Source: Spirosoma endbachense (GTDB lineage Bacteria; Bacteroidota; Bacteroidia; Cytophagales; Spirosomataceae). From it: a stretch of 64,000 nucleotides of DNA. Positions 36,882-46,246 of this stretch are shown here, piece by piece. The translations under genes and the position numbers were made by a program. The first letter of the stretch is position 1; each line of letters begins with the position of its first letter. The notes beneath the pieces were generated by a model. That model was given only the letters and a program-made list of their open reading frames with translations, made no database searches and was not told the DNA's origin. The stretch is from assembly GCF_010233585.1 (NCBI RefSeq), contig NZ_CP045997.1, positions 6,987,783-7,051,782 of the forward strand, written 5' to 3'.

Positions 36882-37709
36882 CTAACCGCGTCGGCTTCGG
36901 CGGTAATGTTGCTGCCTGGCCGTAATAACTACCCAGATCAACCGGGCCGATAAAATAAAATAGCCATCCCGCCTTGTATTGTTACCCCGTTTGGCACCAG
37001 CCAGATTTGGAGTCTGACCCAGTTCAAGCCGCCGGTCGGATAAAGCCGCTGCCAGGGGCTCCATATGGCTTCGATCCGGATAAACGGTGCTCACATCATC
37101 GACATAATCGCTCAATACATGCGTATAAACGCCTTCGAGGTGCCATTTGAATCGTTCACCAGCCACGATTGGTACGCCTAGTCCATACCGAAGAATTACG
37201 GGCAAACGATTATAGTCTACGCCCTCAGTATGCAATGGAGCCAGGCTATAGGTCTGGCCTTTATAGGTTGTTTTGGGCGTTATGTAGGTGAATCCGCCAC
37301 CAGCTATGACGTACGGAATGATAATATGGTTTCGATCGTCGGGGTGCCATAAATCCATTTGTGCACCTACCCAAATTTCAGGGTTCAGGCTCCTGAACGA
37401 CAGATTGTTGTCGGAAAGGTGCGTATCCTGCTGGCTCCCATGAATGTAATAGAGTTGTGCCTCGGCCCGGAAGGTAAATCGATCGGAAAACCGATAAGCG
37501 GCTGCAATACCCATTGCCACGCCCAACCGTAAATGAGCCAGATCATCCCGCTCGTTCATGTCGCCCAGATAACGTGTTGTGCCCAAACCAGCGTTTAACA
37601 ACCAGGCTCCCGGCTTTTCCTGCCAATAGATAGAGCGTTGTGCATAAATATGGGTAGGCAATGCAATTGCCAACAGTACAAGAAGTGCACTAATTTTTAT
37701 ACTTTTCAT
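36882..37709 (-). CDS. Outer-membrane beta-barrel protein (DUF6089-like)
   Basis: 275 residues. Signal peptide (about 1-23, ending HIYAQ), then an eight-stranded-like barrel with GLGTTRYLGDMNER, YRFSDRFTFRAEAQL and alternating aromatic strands. The layout (GAxxGxxxYxGDL near the start) resembles the DUF6089 barrel group of Bacteroidota, whose function is unknown. The Arg-rich C-terminus (about 255-275) is unusual for a barrel. It lies 62 bases upstream of the prenyl synthase gene. Confidence 0.8.
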   Translation of the reverse strand: MKSIKISALLVLLAIALPTHIYAQRSIYWQEKPGAWLLNAGLGTTRYLGDMNERDDLAHLRLGVAMGIAAAYRFSDRFTFRAEAQLYYIHGSQQDTHLSDNNLSFRSLNPEIWVGAQMDLWHPDDRNHIIIPYVIAGGGFTYITPKTTYKGQTYSLAPLHTEGVDYNRLPVILRYGLGVPIVAGERFKWHLEGVYTHVLSDYVDDVSTVYPDRSHMEPLAAALSDRRLELGQTPNLAGAKRGNNTRRDGYFILSARLIWVVITARQQHYRRSRRG

Positions 37710-37845
37710 TGGGTAGGATTGTTACGGTGTCGTTTTAATGGACAAAGTAGCAATACTACCCAATAAATGAAAAGTATCTGTTTTAAAATCTATAATTTAC
37801 TTAAAAATAGTCAATAAATAAATTTTAGATATTTACTGAGTTCAC

Positions 37846-38280
37846 TTACAACTCACCAATATCTTCATTCCAAAGGGTTGGTTTCTCCGCAATAAACTGA
37901 TTCATCATATCGACGCATTCGGGCAGATCGAGGTCTACGACTTCTACACCGTGCTGCTCCATAAACTCCCGTGCGCCAGCGAACGTCCGCGATTCACCGA
38001 CAATGACCTTAGGAATTTTGAACTGAACGATGGTTCCGGCGCACATATAACAAGGCATGAGCGTCGAATAAATGACTGTATTTTTGAACGAACCAACCCG
38101 TCCGGCATTATTAAGGCAATCCATTTCGCCGTGTAGAATTGGATTGTTCTCCTGAACCCGCTTGTTATGGCCCGACGCGACTAATTCGCCATTCTTGATC
38201 AGCGCCGAACCGATAGGAATACCGCCTTCGCTTAAACTTTTACGGGCCTGACGGATAGCCTCCTGCATAAATTCGTCCAT
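37846..38280 (-). CDS. Nucleoside/cytosine deaminase, yeast FCY1-like
   Basis: About 144 residues from the ATG at 38280; a longer frame from 38349 adds 23 residues without family match. Zinc and catalytic motifs: HGE in ILHGEMDCLNNAGR (His ligand and Glu proton shuttle) and PCYMC in TLMPCYMCAG (Cys ligands). The C-terminus (MNQFIAEKPTLWNEDIGEL) is strikingly like the end of yeast cytosine deaminase. It probably deaminates cytosine to uracil, or a related base, not tRNA adenosine. Monocistronic. Confidence 0.88.
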   Translation of the reverse strand: MDEFMQEAIRQARKSLSEGGIPIGSALIKNGELVASGHNKRVQENNPILHGEMDCLNNAGRVGSFKNTVIYSTLMPCYMCAGTIVQFKIPKVIVGESRTFAGAREFMEQHGVEVVDLDLPECVDMMNQFIAEKPTLWNEDIGEL

Positions 38281-38562
38281 AATTGAAAGGTGTATAAATT
38301 GCTGATTAATGATTGACATGCCCTGATTCCTTTCCGATATAGTTTGCAACTCAGGCTACTCATACAAACCTATAAGGGTTAATTTATTCAGTACTAATCT
38401 ACTCTCCTACTAACGAGACATATCGAAAGCAGTAACTCCATCAACTAGTACTATTCTTACAAAAAACATGTAATAAATGTCAATATTCAGTCATTTATAG
38501 GCGTTTGTTAACTGAATAATCCCAAAAAAGCTTTGTTTTGGGATTTATTTGCTCAGCGTGCC

Positions 38563-39123
38563 ATGAATGAATTATTCTCGACTAATTTTTCTTCTGATGA
38601 ATTGCTCTGGGAGCGATTCAAAAATGGTGATCGTCTGGCATTTGAGCAAATCATTTCGCTTCATTATGCCTCTCTCTTCCGGTTCGGAACCCGCTATAGC
38701 AAAGATACTGGCCTGATTCAGGACTGCCTGCACGACATGTTCGTGTACCTCTGGGAACGCCGATTACACATCAGTGGAACCGATAGTATCAAAAAATACC
38801 TGCTCAAATCGTTCCGTCATAAAATTCTTTTAGAACTACAGCGAACCCAGCGCCGGGGCTGGGTCGATGAAGACGAAGCGATAGATATGTCTCCCGATCA
38901 GAACTTTGAAGACTTTTTTGTCTTTATCGAAACGGAACAGCTGTCGGCAAAAAAAATTAAGACACTAATTGACCTCCTTCCTCAGCGTCAACAGGAAGCC
39001 CTTCACCTACGCTACTACGAAGAACTCGATATTGAACACATTGCGCAGGTAATGAGTATCAATCGGCAGTCGGTCTCCAATCACCTGCACAAAGCACTGA
39101 ATTTTCTGCGGGAGCATTGGTAG
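38563..39123 (+). CDS. FecI-like ECF RNA polymerase sigma factor
   Basis: About 186 residues from the ATG at 38563; a TTG at 38533 would add 10. Sigma-70 region 2 (EQIISLHYASLFRFGTRYSK, then DCLHDMFVYLWERR) and region 4 (LPQRQQEALHLRYYEELD, then INRQSVSNHLHKALNFL). It directs transcription of the SusCD locus when released by the FecR protein encoded next. A perfect hairpin separates it from fecR. No promoter motif for its own regulon was recognised. Confidence 0.94.
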   Translation: MNELFSTNFSSDELLWERFKNGDRLAFEQIISLHYASLFRFGTRYSKDTGLIQDCLHDMFVYLWERRLHISGTDSIKKYLLKSFRHKILLELQRTQRRGWVDEDEAIDMSPDQNFEDFFVFIETEQLSAKKIKTLIDLLPQRQQEALHLRYYEELDIEHIAQVMSINRQSVSNHLHKALNFLREHW

Positions 39124-39141
39124 CATAAAATGCAGGATTGC

Positions 39142-39192
39142 AAAATGCAGAAGCGTGCCACGGTTCAAAACCGTGGCACGCTTCTGCATTTT
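39142..39192 (+). terminator. Perfect 23-bp hairpin between sigma and anti-sigma genes
   Basis: Arms 39142-39164 and 39170-39192 are perfectly complementary with a 5-base loop (TCAAA); the arms start with AAAATGCAG and contain GTGCCACGG. It begins 18 bases after the sigma-factor stop. It can act as a strong terminator or attenuator, or as an mRNA-end stabiliser, and so uncouple sigma from anti-sigma expression. Its core palindrome (GTGCCACGG/CCGTGGCAC) may be a dispersed element; I cannot confirm copies elsewhere. Confidence 0.8.
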
Positions 39193-39308
39193 AGAAAACA
39201 TGAGTAAAAAAATTTCAGATCGTTCCCTAAAAAAATCAGAAATGCAGGGTATGAAGTGATGGCTAGCTAATTATATCAGTAAAGCAATCAAAAAAATAGA
39301 CATTTTCT

Positions 39309-40409
39309 ATGAAATCATTTGATCATTTTGAGCTATATGATTTCCTGGAAGACGAATCATTCCGATCGTGGGTGTTTGAGAGAGCACCATCGTCGGTAGT
39401 TGAGTGGTGGGAGCGGTTTCCGGCGGTGTATCCAGAAAAAGCCTTTCTAATGATTCAGGCCCGGGAAACATTACTGGCAATGCAGGAAGACACATTTGTA
39501 CCGGCACAAGACCAAATGCGCCAGAATATCCGGCAGATTATGCAGGATACTGAACCGGTCGTAGCAGTACACTCGGAGCCTTTCTGGTCATACCAGCGGA
39601 TGGCCTGGGTTGCGGCAGCATCGGTGGTTATGTTTGTGTTAGCCTGGTTTGCCTGGACTAACAATCAGGACAAACCCGTAACCGTGTATAAAAAACTGGT
39701 TGCCGCTGCAACACTGCCTATGAAGGAAGTCGTAAATACAGGTTCTAAGACTCATCTGGTACTTCTGGCCGATGGGAGTTCAGTATTACTACAACCGAAT
39801 AGCCGTATTAGCTATCCCAAAGAGTTTAATCAGCAGAGCCGTCGCGAGATTTACCTGGTGGGAGAAGCTTTTTTTGAAGTAGCGAAAAATCCAGACAAGC
39901 CGTTTTTTGTTTATGCTGACAATTTGATTACCAAGGTATTAGGCACCAGTTTCACGGTTCGCGCTTTTGATAAAAAAGCCATTGATGTGATTGTTAAGAC
40001 GGGTAAAGTTTCTGTTTTTACCCGTACGGATAAGGAACGGGTCGAAAAGCAGGAGTCTCGCCAGTTGATTGGTCTGGTGCTGACACCGAACCAGCGGGTT
40101 CTATTCAATCGGGACGAAGGACGGCTACTGCGTTCACTGGTAGAGTCGCCAACGCTGGTCGATATGCCTATTCAGCAGTCCATGTTTGAGTTCAGCGGAA
40201 CGCCGATCAATCAGGTTTTTGCCTCGCTGGAAAAAGCCTATGGCGTTGAAATAATTTTCGATGCCGAGGTCATGAAAAACTGTTATCTGACAGCCTCGCT
40301 GGATGATGAGCCTCTATTTGAGAAACTAAATATGATTTGCCGGACACTGGATGCGCAGTATGAAGAAATGGACGGCAAGATTCTAATTAACACGAAAGGA
40401 TGCCAATAA
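39309..40409 (+). CDS. FecR-family anti-sigma factor
   Basis: 366 residues. A cytoplasmic N-terminal part (about 1-90), one transmembrane segment (about 97-115; AAASVVMFVLAWFAW), then a periplasmic FecR domain with LADGSSVLLQPNSRISYP and GEAFFEVAKNPDKPF, and a C-terminal DUF4974-like domain. It binds the sigma factor and is contacted by the STN domain of the SusC protein downstream. Gene order sigma, fecR, susC, susD is the standard one. Confidence 0.95.
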   Translation: MKSFDHFELYDFLEDESFRSWVFERAPSSVVEWWERFPAVYPEKAFLMIQARETLLAMQEDTFVPAQDQMRQNIRQIMQDTEPVVAVHSEPFWSYQRMAWVAAASVVMFVLAWFAWTNNQDKPVTVYKKLVAAATLPMKEVVNTGSKTHLVLLADGSSVLLQPNSRISYPKEFNQQSRREIYLVGEAFFEVAKNPDKPFFVYADNLITKVLGTSFTVRAFDKKAIDVIVKTGKVSVFTRTDKERVEKQESRQLIGLVLTPNQRVLFNRDEGRLLRSLVESPTLVDMPIQQSMFEFSGTPINQVFASLEKAYGVEIIFDAEVMKNCYLTASLDDEPLFEKLNMICRTLDAQYEEMDGKILINTKGCQ

Positions 40410-40597
40410 AAATACTTAACTCTATGTCTTAGCCTATGCCCAAAAAACACCTCCATTAACGCCACAAAAAAGAGTCAGCAATGCGCCAACATCACTGACT
40501 CAAGAGTCATTCCCCACTTGCTCTCTTCGAAAAAAGCACCCCCTGTTGGGGTAAGGGAATTTTATTGCCGATTTAAACCGACAACCAATTCAAAAGT

Positions 40598-43500
40598 ATG
40601 ACAATTTGGATACAAATGCAGCACAGGCTGCTCAAAATTATGCGAGTCAGTTTTTACCTGTTTTTCGTAGTGACAGCGTTCGCTACGATAGCACGGGCGC
40701 ATGACACGTATGGTCAGGAATTACTTAATCGGCGTGTGAGCCTTCAGCTCTCCAACCTGACCGTTGAACAGGCAATCAACCGCATTGGTAAAGAAGCGGA
40801 TGTGAAGTTCATGTATAACCCGCGAATCTTCAATCAGCAACGGATCAGTATACTCTCGTTTTCCAACGAAAAGCTATCGGCTGTACTCGATGCCGTTCTA
40901 GGGCCCGCTGCCATTGCCTATGAAGTAGGAGGAGCGACAATTATTCTGAAACGGGTAACCAATTCCCCTCAGGCGTCATCAGATGGACGCGCGCTTTCCA
41001 GCCCAAACGTCGAAAAACTCGTTCCGCCCATTACCGTCACGGGCCGGGTTCTCGATGAAAAGGGCGCAGGTTTGCCGGGTGCAACGGTGCTGCTGAAAGG
41101 AACAAGCAACATCGGCACAGCAACCGACGCCGAAGGACGGTTCTCCCTGAACGTACCCGACGGTAGCGGAACGCTGGTCATTTCATCGATCAGCTACACA
41201 ACCCAGGAAGTTGCGATCAATAATCGGTCAACTTTGCCCGACATTCAACTGGCGTCGGATGTAAAGTCACTGAGTGAAGTGGTCGTTGTAGGGTATGGCA
41301 CCCAGCGTAAGAAAGACCTGACGGGCGCCGTTGCGGTTGTGAACGTGTCTGAGCTCCAGCAACAACCTACCTCTCAGATTACCAATCAGTTGCAGGGCCG
41401 GGCTTCTGGGGTTACCGTATTGGGTTCTGGTCAGCCGGGCGAAGCGCCACAGGTTCGCATCCGGGGCCTGAACACGTTCGGAAATAACCAGCCGCTTTAT
41501 GTTGTCGATGGCGTACCGACGCAAAACATCAACGACATCAACCCCAACGACGTTGCCTCGATGCAGGTACTGAAAGATGCCGGTTCGGCGTCAATTTACG
41601 GGTCGCGGGCAGCCAACGGGGTTATTATCATCACGACCCGGCGCGGAACGGGTAAGGTAAAAGTGCAATATGATGCCTATTATGGGGTACAGGTTCCTAA
41701 AAGTGGCAACGTATGGGATCTTTTGAATCCGCAGGAAACGGCCCAGCTAAAGTTTAATGCCTTACGAAATGCCAACCCAAATACGCCGATCAATGATCCG
41801 CTGTATGGCAGTGGAACCACGCCTGTATTGCCCGATTACATTGCCCCGCAGGGAGTTAAAGAAGGAGATCCTTCCGTTGACCCGTCGCTCTACAATGTAA
41901 ACCCAACCTATAACGACGCAGCTCAGTATAATGCCTTCAACCGGATTACACGAGCGAATAAAGCCGGGACGGACTGGTTCCACGAGATTTTCAAGTCAGC
42001 CCCGATTATGAGTCACAATCTGGCCGTTAGCGGTGGTGGTCCACAGGGGAACTACCTGTTTTCCTTCAACTACTTCAATCAACAGGGAACGCTGATCAAC
42101 ACCTATCTGAAGCGATACACGATCCGTTCAAACAGCCAGTATAACATCCGGGAGAACATTCGTGTGGGCGAAAACCTGGCTTTTTCGGTCTCCGATAACC
42201 CTCGTATCAATGCGCTTACAGAAGGAAGTGCCATTGGGATGGCTTTTCGTGAGCAGCCTATTATCCCAGTCTACGATATCATGGGAAATTATGCGGGTGG
42301 TTATGGTCAGGGATTGGGCAATGCCAACAACCCGGTTGCGGTTCAACAGCGAACCGCCAACAACCGGGGCTTAAGCAACCGGCTTTTCGGTAATATGTAT
42401 GCGGAGATTGACTTCCTGAAAGATTTCACCGCCCGCACCAGCTTTGGTGGCGAGTTGTTCATGGGGAATTACCACTCCTTCACCTACCCTACCTACGAGA
42501 ACCAGGAGAATACAACGACCAATTCGTATACAGAAAATACGTTTAACGGGTCGAACTGGACCTGGACCAATACGGTGCAATACCAGCATAACTTCAACAA
42601 CACACACGATCTGAAAGTACTGGTCGGTACGGAAGCGTACCAGAATCAGGGGCGCAACGTAGGCGGAACAACGCAGAGTTATTTTTCCTTCGACCCGAAC
42701 TTTACCAATCTCTCAACAGGTTCGGGTACACCAACGAACTACAGCAACCGCTATGCTGATGCCTTGTTCTCGTTGATTGGCCGGGTCGATTATTCCTTAA
42801 AGGACAAATACCTGTTTGGAGCTACCATTCGTCGCGATGGATCTTCCCGCTTTCTGAACAATCAATATGGCTGGTTTCCGGCGGTGAGCGCGGGCTGGCG
42901 GATTTCACAGGAAAGTTTCATGGGTGGACTGACCTGGCTGAATGATTTGAAAATTCGGGGGGGCTACGGCGTAATGGGTAACCAGTTGAACGTCGACCCG
43001 GCCAATGCGTACACAACATATGGTGGCGATCGTACATCTTCTTACTATTCCATCAACGGCTCCAATTCGGCCAACACACTGGGTTTCCAGCGGACACGCA
43101 TTGGCAATCCTGACGCGAAGTGGGAAAAGAACATCAATGCCAATATTGGTTTTGACGCCAGCCTGTGGAAAGGCAAGCTCGACCTGACCGTCGACTACTA
43201 CCACAAAGAAGTTCGCGACCTGTTGTATACGCTCGAACTGGCCGGTACGGCTGGCTTAGGAACCGCGCCTGCCGTTAACGTCGCTAAAATGCGAAATCAG
43301 GGCCTCGATATTGCCGCATCCAGCAACTTTAACATCACAAACGATCTGAAACTGAACGCGACACTGACGTTTACCACCTACAATAACAAGATCGTTTCGC
43401 TGGCCGAAGGGATCGACTATTTCGATCAGGAAGGTCGTCGGTTCAATGGTAGCTACATTGTTCGGAATGCGGTTGGCCATTCAATTGGTCAGTTCTTCGG

Positions 43501-44242
43501 GTATAAGACCGCAGGATTCTGGAATTCACAGGAAGAAATCAATACAGCCAACGCTCAGGCTCAGCAAAAGACCGGAAACCCCGGAGCTGTTTACCAAAGT
43601 GATGTGGCGGTTGGTCGTTTCCGTTATGCCGACATTAACGGTGACGGGCAGATTACCGATGCCGACCGGACCTATCTGGGGAATCCGAATCCGAAGTTCA
43701 GCTACGGCCTGAACCTGGGAGCCACCTACAAGAAGTTTGACTTTAGCATCTTCTTCTACGGAACGCAGGGCAACGATATCTGGAACAACGTACGCTGGTG
43801 GACCGACTTCAACGCAAACTTCCAGGGCGCGAAGAGCAGAACCGCGTTGTATGATTCCTGGACTCCAGAAAATCATAACGCTAAAGCACCTATTCAGGAA
43901 ACGGTTGGCTCATTTAGCTCCGCGAACATCCCCAACTCCTATTTCGTCGAGAACGGGTCTTATCTCCGCGCTAAGAACGCACAGCTTGGCTATACGTTGC
44001 CAGCCAATACACTCAAGAAACTGGGTATCGAGCGTCTGCGGGTCTATGTGCAGTCGGCGAACCTGTTCACGATCACGAAATACTCAGGTCTGGACCCGGA
44101 AATTGGTACGACAGCCAATACCAACAACAGTTCAGGTGGTAGCTTAAATCAGTCTTTCTCGAACACCACGTCATTTGGTATCGACGAAGGGGTTTACCCC
44201 AACCAGCGGCAGTTCCTGTTTGGCCTGAATGTGACGTTCTAA
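40598..44242 (+). CDS. SusC/RagA-family TonB-dependent transporter with STN domain
   Basis: 1,214 residues. Signal peptide (about 15-35), then a secretin/TonB short N-terminal (STN) domain (about 45-120; LTVEQAINRIGKEADVKFMY), a carboxypeptidase-regulatory-like domain (TVTGRVLDEKGAGLPGATVL), TonB box and plug (EVVVVGYGTQRKKDLTGAV) and a 22-strand barrel to the C-terminus. The STN domain marks it as a transducer that signals through FecR to the ECF sigma factor. It takes up a polymer or oligomer delivered by SusD. The SusD gene starts 22 bases later. Substrate cannot be read off. Confidence 0.97.
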   Translation: MTIWIQMQHRLLKIMRVSFYLFFVVTAFATIARAHDTYGQELLNRRVSLQLSNLTVEQAINRIGKEADVKFMYNPRIFNQQRISILSFSNEKLSAVLDAVLGPAAIAYEVGGATIILKRVTNSPQASSDGRALSSPNVEKLVPPITVTGRVLDEKGAGLPGATVLLKGTSNIGTATDAEGRFSLNVPDGSGTLVISSISYTTQEVAINNRSTLPDIQLASDVKSLSEVVVVGYGTQRKKDLTGAVAVVNVSELQQQPTSQITNQLQGRASGVTVLGSGQPGEAPQVRIRGLNTFGNNQPLYVVDGVPTQNINDINPNDVASMQVLKDAGSASIYGSRAANGVIIITTRRGTGKVKVQYDAYYGVQVPKSGNVWDLLNPQETAQLKFNALRNANPNTPINDPLYGSGTTPVLPDYIAPQGVKEGDPSVDPSLYNVNPTYNDAAQYNAFNRITRANKAGTDWFHEIFKSAPIMSHNLAVSGGGPQGNYLFSFNYFNQQGTLINTYLKRYTIRSNSQYNIRENIRVGENLAFSVSDNPRINALTEGSAIGMAFREQPIIPVYDIMGNYAGGYGQGLGNANNPVAVQQRTANNRGLSNRLFGNMYAEIDFLKDFTARTSFGGELFMGNYHSFTYPTYENQENTTTNSYTENTFNGSNWTWTNTVQYQHNFNNTHDLKVLVGTEAYQNQGRNVGGTTQSYFSFDPNFTNLSTGSGTPTNYSNRYADALFSLIGRVDYSLKDKYLFGATIRRDGSSRFLNNQYGWFPAVSAGWRISQESFMGGLTWLNDLKIRGGYGVMGNQLNVDPANAYTTYGGDRTSSYYSINGSNSANTLGFQRTRIGNPDAKWEKNINANIGFDASLWKGKLDLTVDYYHKEVRDLLYTLELAGTAGLGTAPAVNVAKMRNQGLDIAASSNFNITNDLKLNATLTFTTYNNKIVSLAEGIDYFDQEGRRFNGSYIVRNAVGHSIGQFFGYKTAGFWNSQEEINTANAQAQQKTGNPGAVYQSDVAVGRFRYADINGDGQITDADRTYLGNPNPKFSYGLNLGATYKKFDFSIFFYGTQGNDIWNNVRWWTDFNANFQGAKSRTALYDSWTPENHNAKAPIQETVGSFSSANIPNSYFVENGSYLRAKNAQLGYTLPANTLKKLGIERLRVYVQSANLFTITKYSGLDPEIGTTANTNNSSGGSLNQSFSNTTSFGIDEGVYPNQRQFLFGLNVTF

Positions 44243-44263
44243 TTCTTATTAACCTGATACACG

Positions 44264-46072
44264 ATGAAAATACCACAATATATAGCAATCCTGGCAGTCA
44301 CGGCCGTCGGATTGACATTTGACTCCTGCCAGAAAAGTCTCGAAATACCGGCTCAGGGCGCCTTGAGTGACCAGACGTTAGCTACCCGCAGTGGCGTTGA
44401 TGCCCTACTGACCGGTGCCTACGCAGCATTGGATGGTCAGCAATATGTCAACTCTTCCGCTCAAAACCTGAGCGGCTCCGATGCCTGGCAAGCCTCACCC
44501 AGCAACTGGACCTACGGCAGCATTGCCGGTGGCGAAGCACATAAAGGGAGTGATGGTAGTGACCAGCCAGCCGTTGATGCCATTGCCAAGTTCACCGCTG
44601 ACGCCAGCAATGGGTTCTTTAATGGAAAATGGCGTACTGTTTACGAGGGCGTTAACCGCACGAACTCGACCTTGCGTTTGCTTGCTCAGGCAAAGGATGT
44701 TACCGATGCCGACCGAGCCAGTTTTTCGGCCCAGGCCCGTTTCCTGCGGGGCCACTATTACTTCGAATTGAAGAAGATGTGGAATAACGTGCCCTGGATT
44801 GATGAAACAGTCGAAACAGCCGCAGCCAACGCTCAGGCGAATACAGAGGACATATGGCCGAAAATTGAGGCTGATTTTAAGTATGCGATGGACAATCTGC
44901 CCGCTACGCAGTCGGATGTAGGTCGGGTCAACAAATGGGCCGCGGCAACCTATCTCGCAAAAGCTTATCTGTACGAGCATAAATTCGCAGAAGCCAAGGC
45001 GCTATTCGATCAGGTCATTAGCTCAGGCGTTACCAGCAATGGTCTGAAATATGCGCTGGTGACTAAGTATCACGATAATTTCGATGCGGCTACGGAAAAT
45101 AATTCAGAATCGGTATTCGCCATTCAAATGGTAGCCAACGACGGAACGGGCACAATCGCCAATGCCAATCAGGGCGATATGCTAAACTTCCCATACGGAA
45201 ACAGCCCGTTCCGCTGCTGCGGTTTCTTCCAGCCATCGCAGGATTTAGCCAACTCATACCGGACCGATGCGACCGGGCTACCGTATGTGGATGAGTACAA
45301 CAGTCATCCCGTAAAGAACGATCAGGGCGTTGCTTCGAATCAGCCATTTACGCCAGATGCCGGTACATTAGACCCCCGGATCGACTGGACCATTGGCCGT
45401 CGGGGCATTCCGTATCTGGATTGGGGTAACCATCCAGGTGCCGACTGGATTCGGAGCCCAGGCCAGACTTACGCGGGCCCTTATTCCCCAAAGAAAAATA
45501 TTTACATGCAGGCAACACAGGATCAGTATGCGGATAACCATTCGTGGGCGCCCGGAACGGCCATTAACCTGAATGTAATCCGTTTCGCCGATGTACTGCT
45601 CATGGCGGCTGAAACGGAAGCGCAGTTAGGCAATTTCGAGCAGGCTCAAACCTATGTCAATCTGGTGCGCGCTCGGGCGGCTAATCCGGTCAACTTCGTG
45701 TATAAGTATGCCAACGATGCGGCCCCGCTTTCGGGCTATTCAACGACTCCTGCGGCCAATTACAAGATTGCGGTTTATCCGGCGGGTAAATTCGCGGGGT
45801 TGGGCAAAGACGGTGCTTTGAAAGCCATTTACTTTGAGCGCAAACTGGAGCTAGCCACAGAAGGGCATCGGTTCTTCGATCTTGTTCGCTGGGGAACCGC
45901 CGAAACAACCCTGAATGCTTTCTTTACCTACGAGAGCACCGTAACAACGGATATTCGCGGTGGTCATTTTACGGCCGGAAAGAATGATTACTATCCAATT
46001 CCACAGCGGCAAATCGATCTGAGCACATCCAGCGGCAAGTCATCCCTAACGCAGAATCCGGGTTATAATTAA
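44264..46072 (+). CDS. SusD/RagB-family outer-membrane lipoprotein
   Basis: 602 residues. N-terminal signal with a lipobox (DSCQKS; Cys at about 22), followed by the TPR-like helical fold of SusD proteins: GVDALLTGAYAALDG, RFLRGHYYFELKKMWNNVPW, and the C-terminal motif ERKLELATEGHRFFDLVRWG. It captures substrate at the cell surface and caps the SusC channel. It is the usual partner of the upstream SusC. Confidence 0.97.
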   Translation: MKIPQYIAILAVTAVGLTFDSCQKSLEIPAQGALSDQTLATRSGVDALLTGAYAALDGQQYVNSSAQNLSGSDAWQASPSNWTYGSIAGGEAHKGSDGSDQPAVDAIAKFTADASNGFFNGKWRTVYEGVNRTNSTLRLLAQAKDVTDADRASFSAQARFLRGHYYFELKKMWNNVPWIDETVETAAANAQANTEDIWPKIEADFKYAMDNLPATQSDVGRVNKWAAATYLAKAYLYEHKFAEAKALFDQVISSGVTSNGLKYALVTKYHDNFDAATENNSESVFAIQMVANDGTGTIANANQGDMLNFPYGNSPFRCCGFFQPSQDLANSYRTDATGLPYVDEYNSHPVKNDQGVASNQPFTPDAGTLDPRIDWTIGRRGIPYLDWGNHPGADWIRSPGQTYAGPYSPKKNIYMQATQDQYADNHSWAPGTAINLNVIRFADVLLMAAETEAQLGNFEQAQTYVNLVRARAANPVNFVYKYANDAAPLSGYSTTPAANYKIAVYPAGKFAGLGKDGALKAIYFERKLELATEGHRFFDLVRWGTAETTLNAFFTYESTVTTDIRGGHFTAGKNDYYPIPQRQIDLSTSSGKSSLTQNPGYN

Positions 46073-46079
46073 TGGCAAA

Positions 46080-46175
46080 TTTCACGCAGATATTCACCGA
46101 TAGAATGTCGATTCTGGCCGTAGTATTTCCTTTTCTGCGTCAATCGACATCTCATTCGCGTACATCTGCGTGAAA
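46080..46175. repeat. Imperfect palindrome downstream of susD
   Basis: Outer arms TTTCACGCAGAT (46080-46091) and ATCTGCGTGAAA (46164-46175) and inner arms ATGTCGATT (46115-46123) and AATCGACAT (46142-46150) make a nested cruciform-like structure of about 96 bases. It starts 7 bases after the susD stop. It may end transcription or protect the mRNA. Repeats of the CACGCAGAT type occur in other Bacteroidota; whether this one is dispersed cannot be checked here. Confidence 0.6.
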
Positions 46176-46246
46176 CCTGTTATCACCAGAAAGAGGGCAG
46201 TCATCGTGCTGCCCCTTTTTGTTTATACCCGGTTAAACTCACTCAA

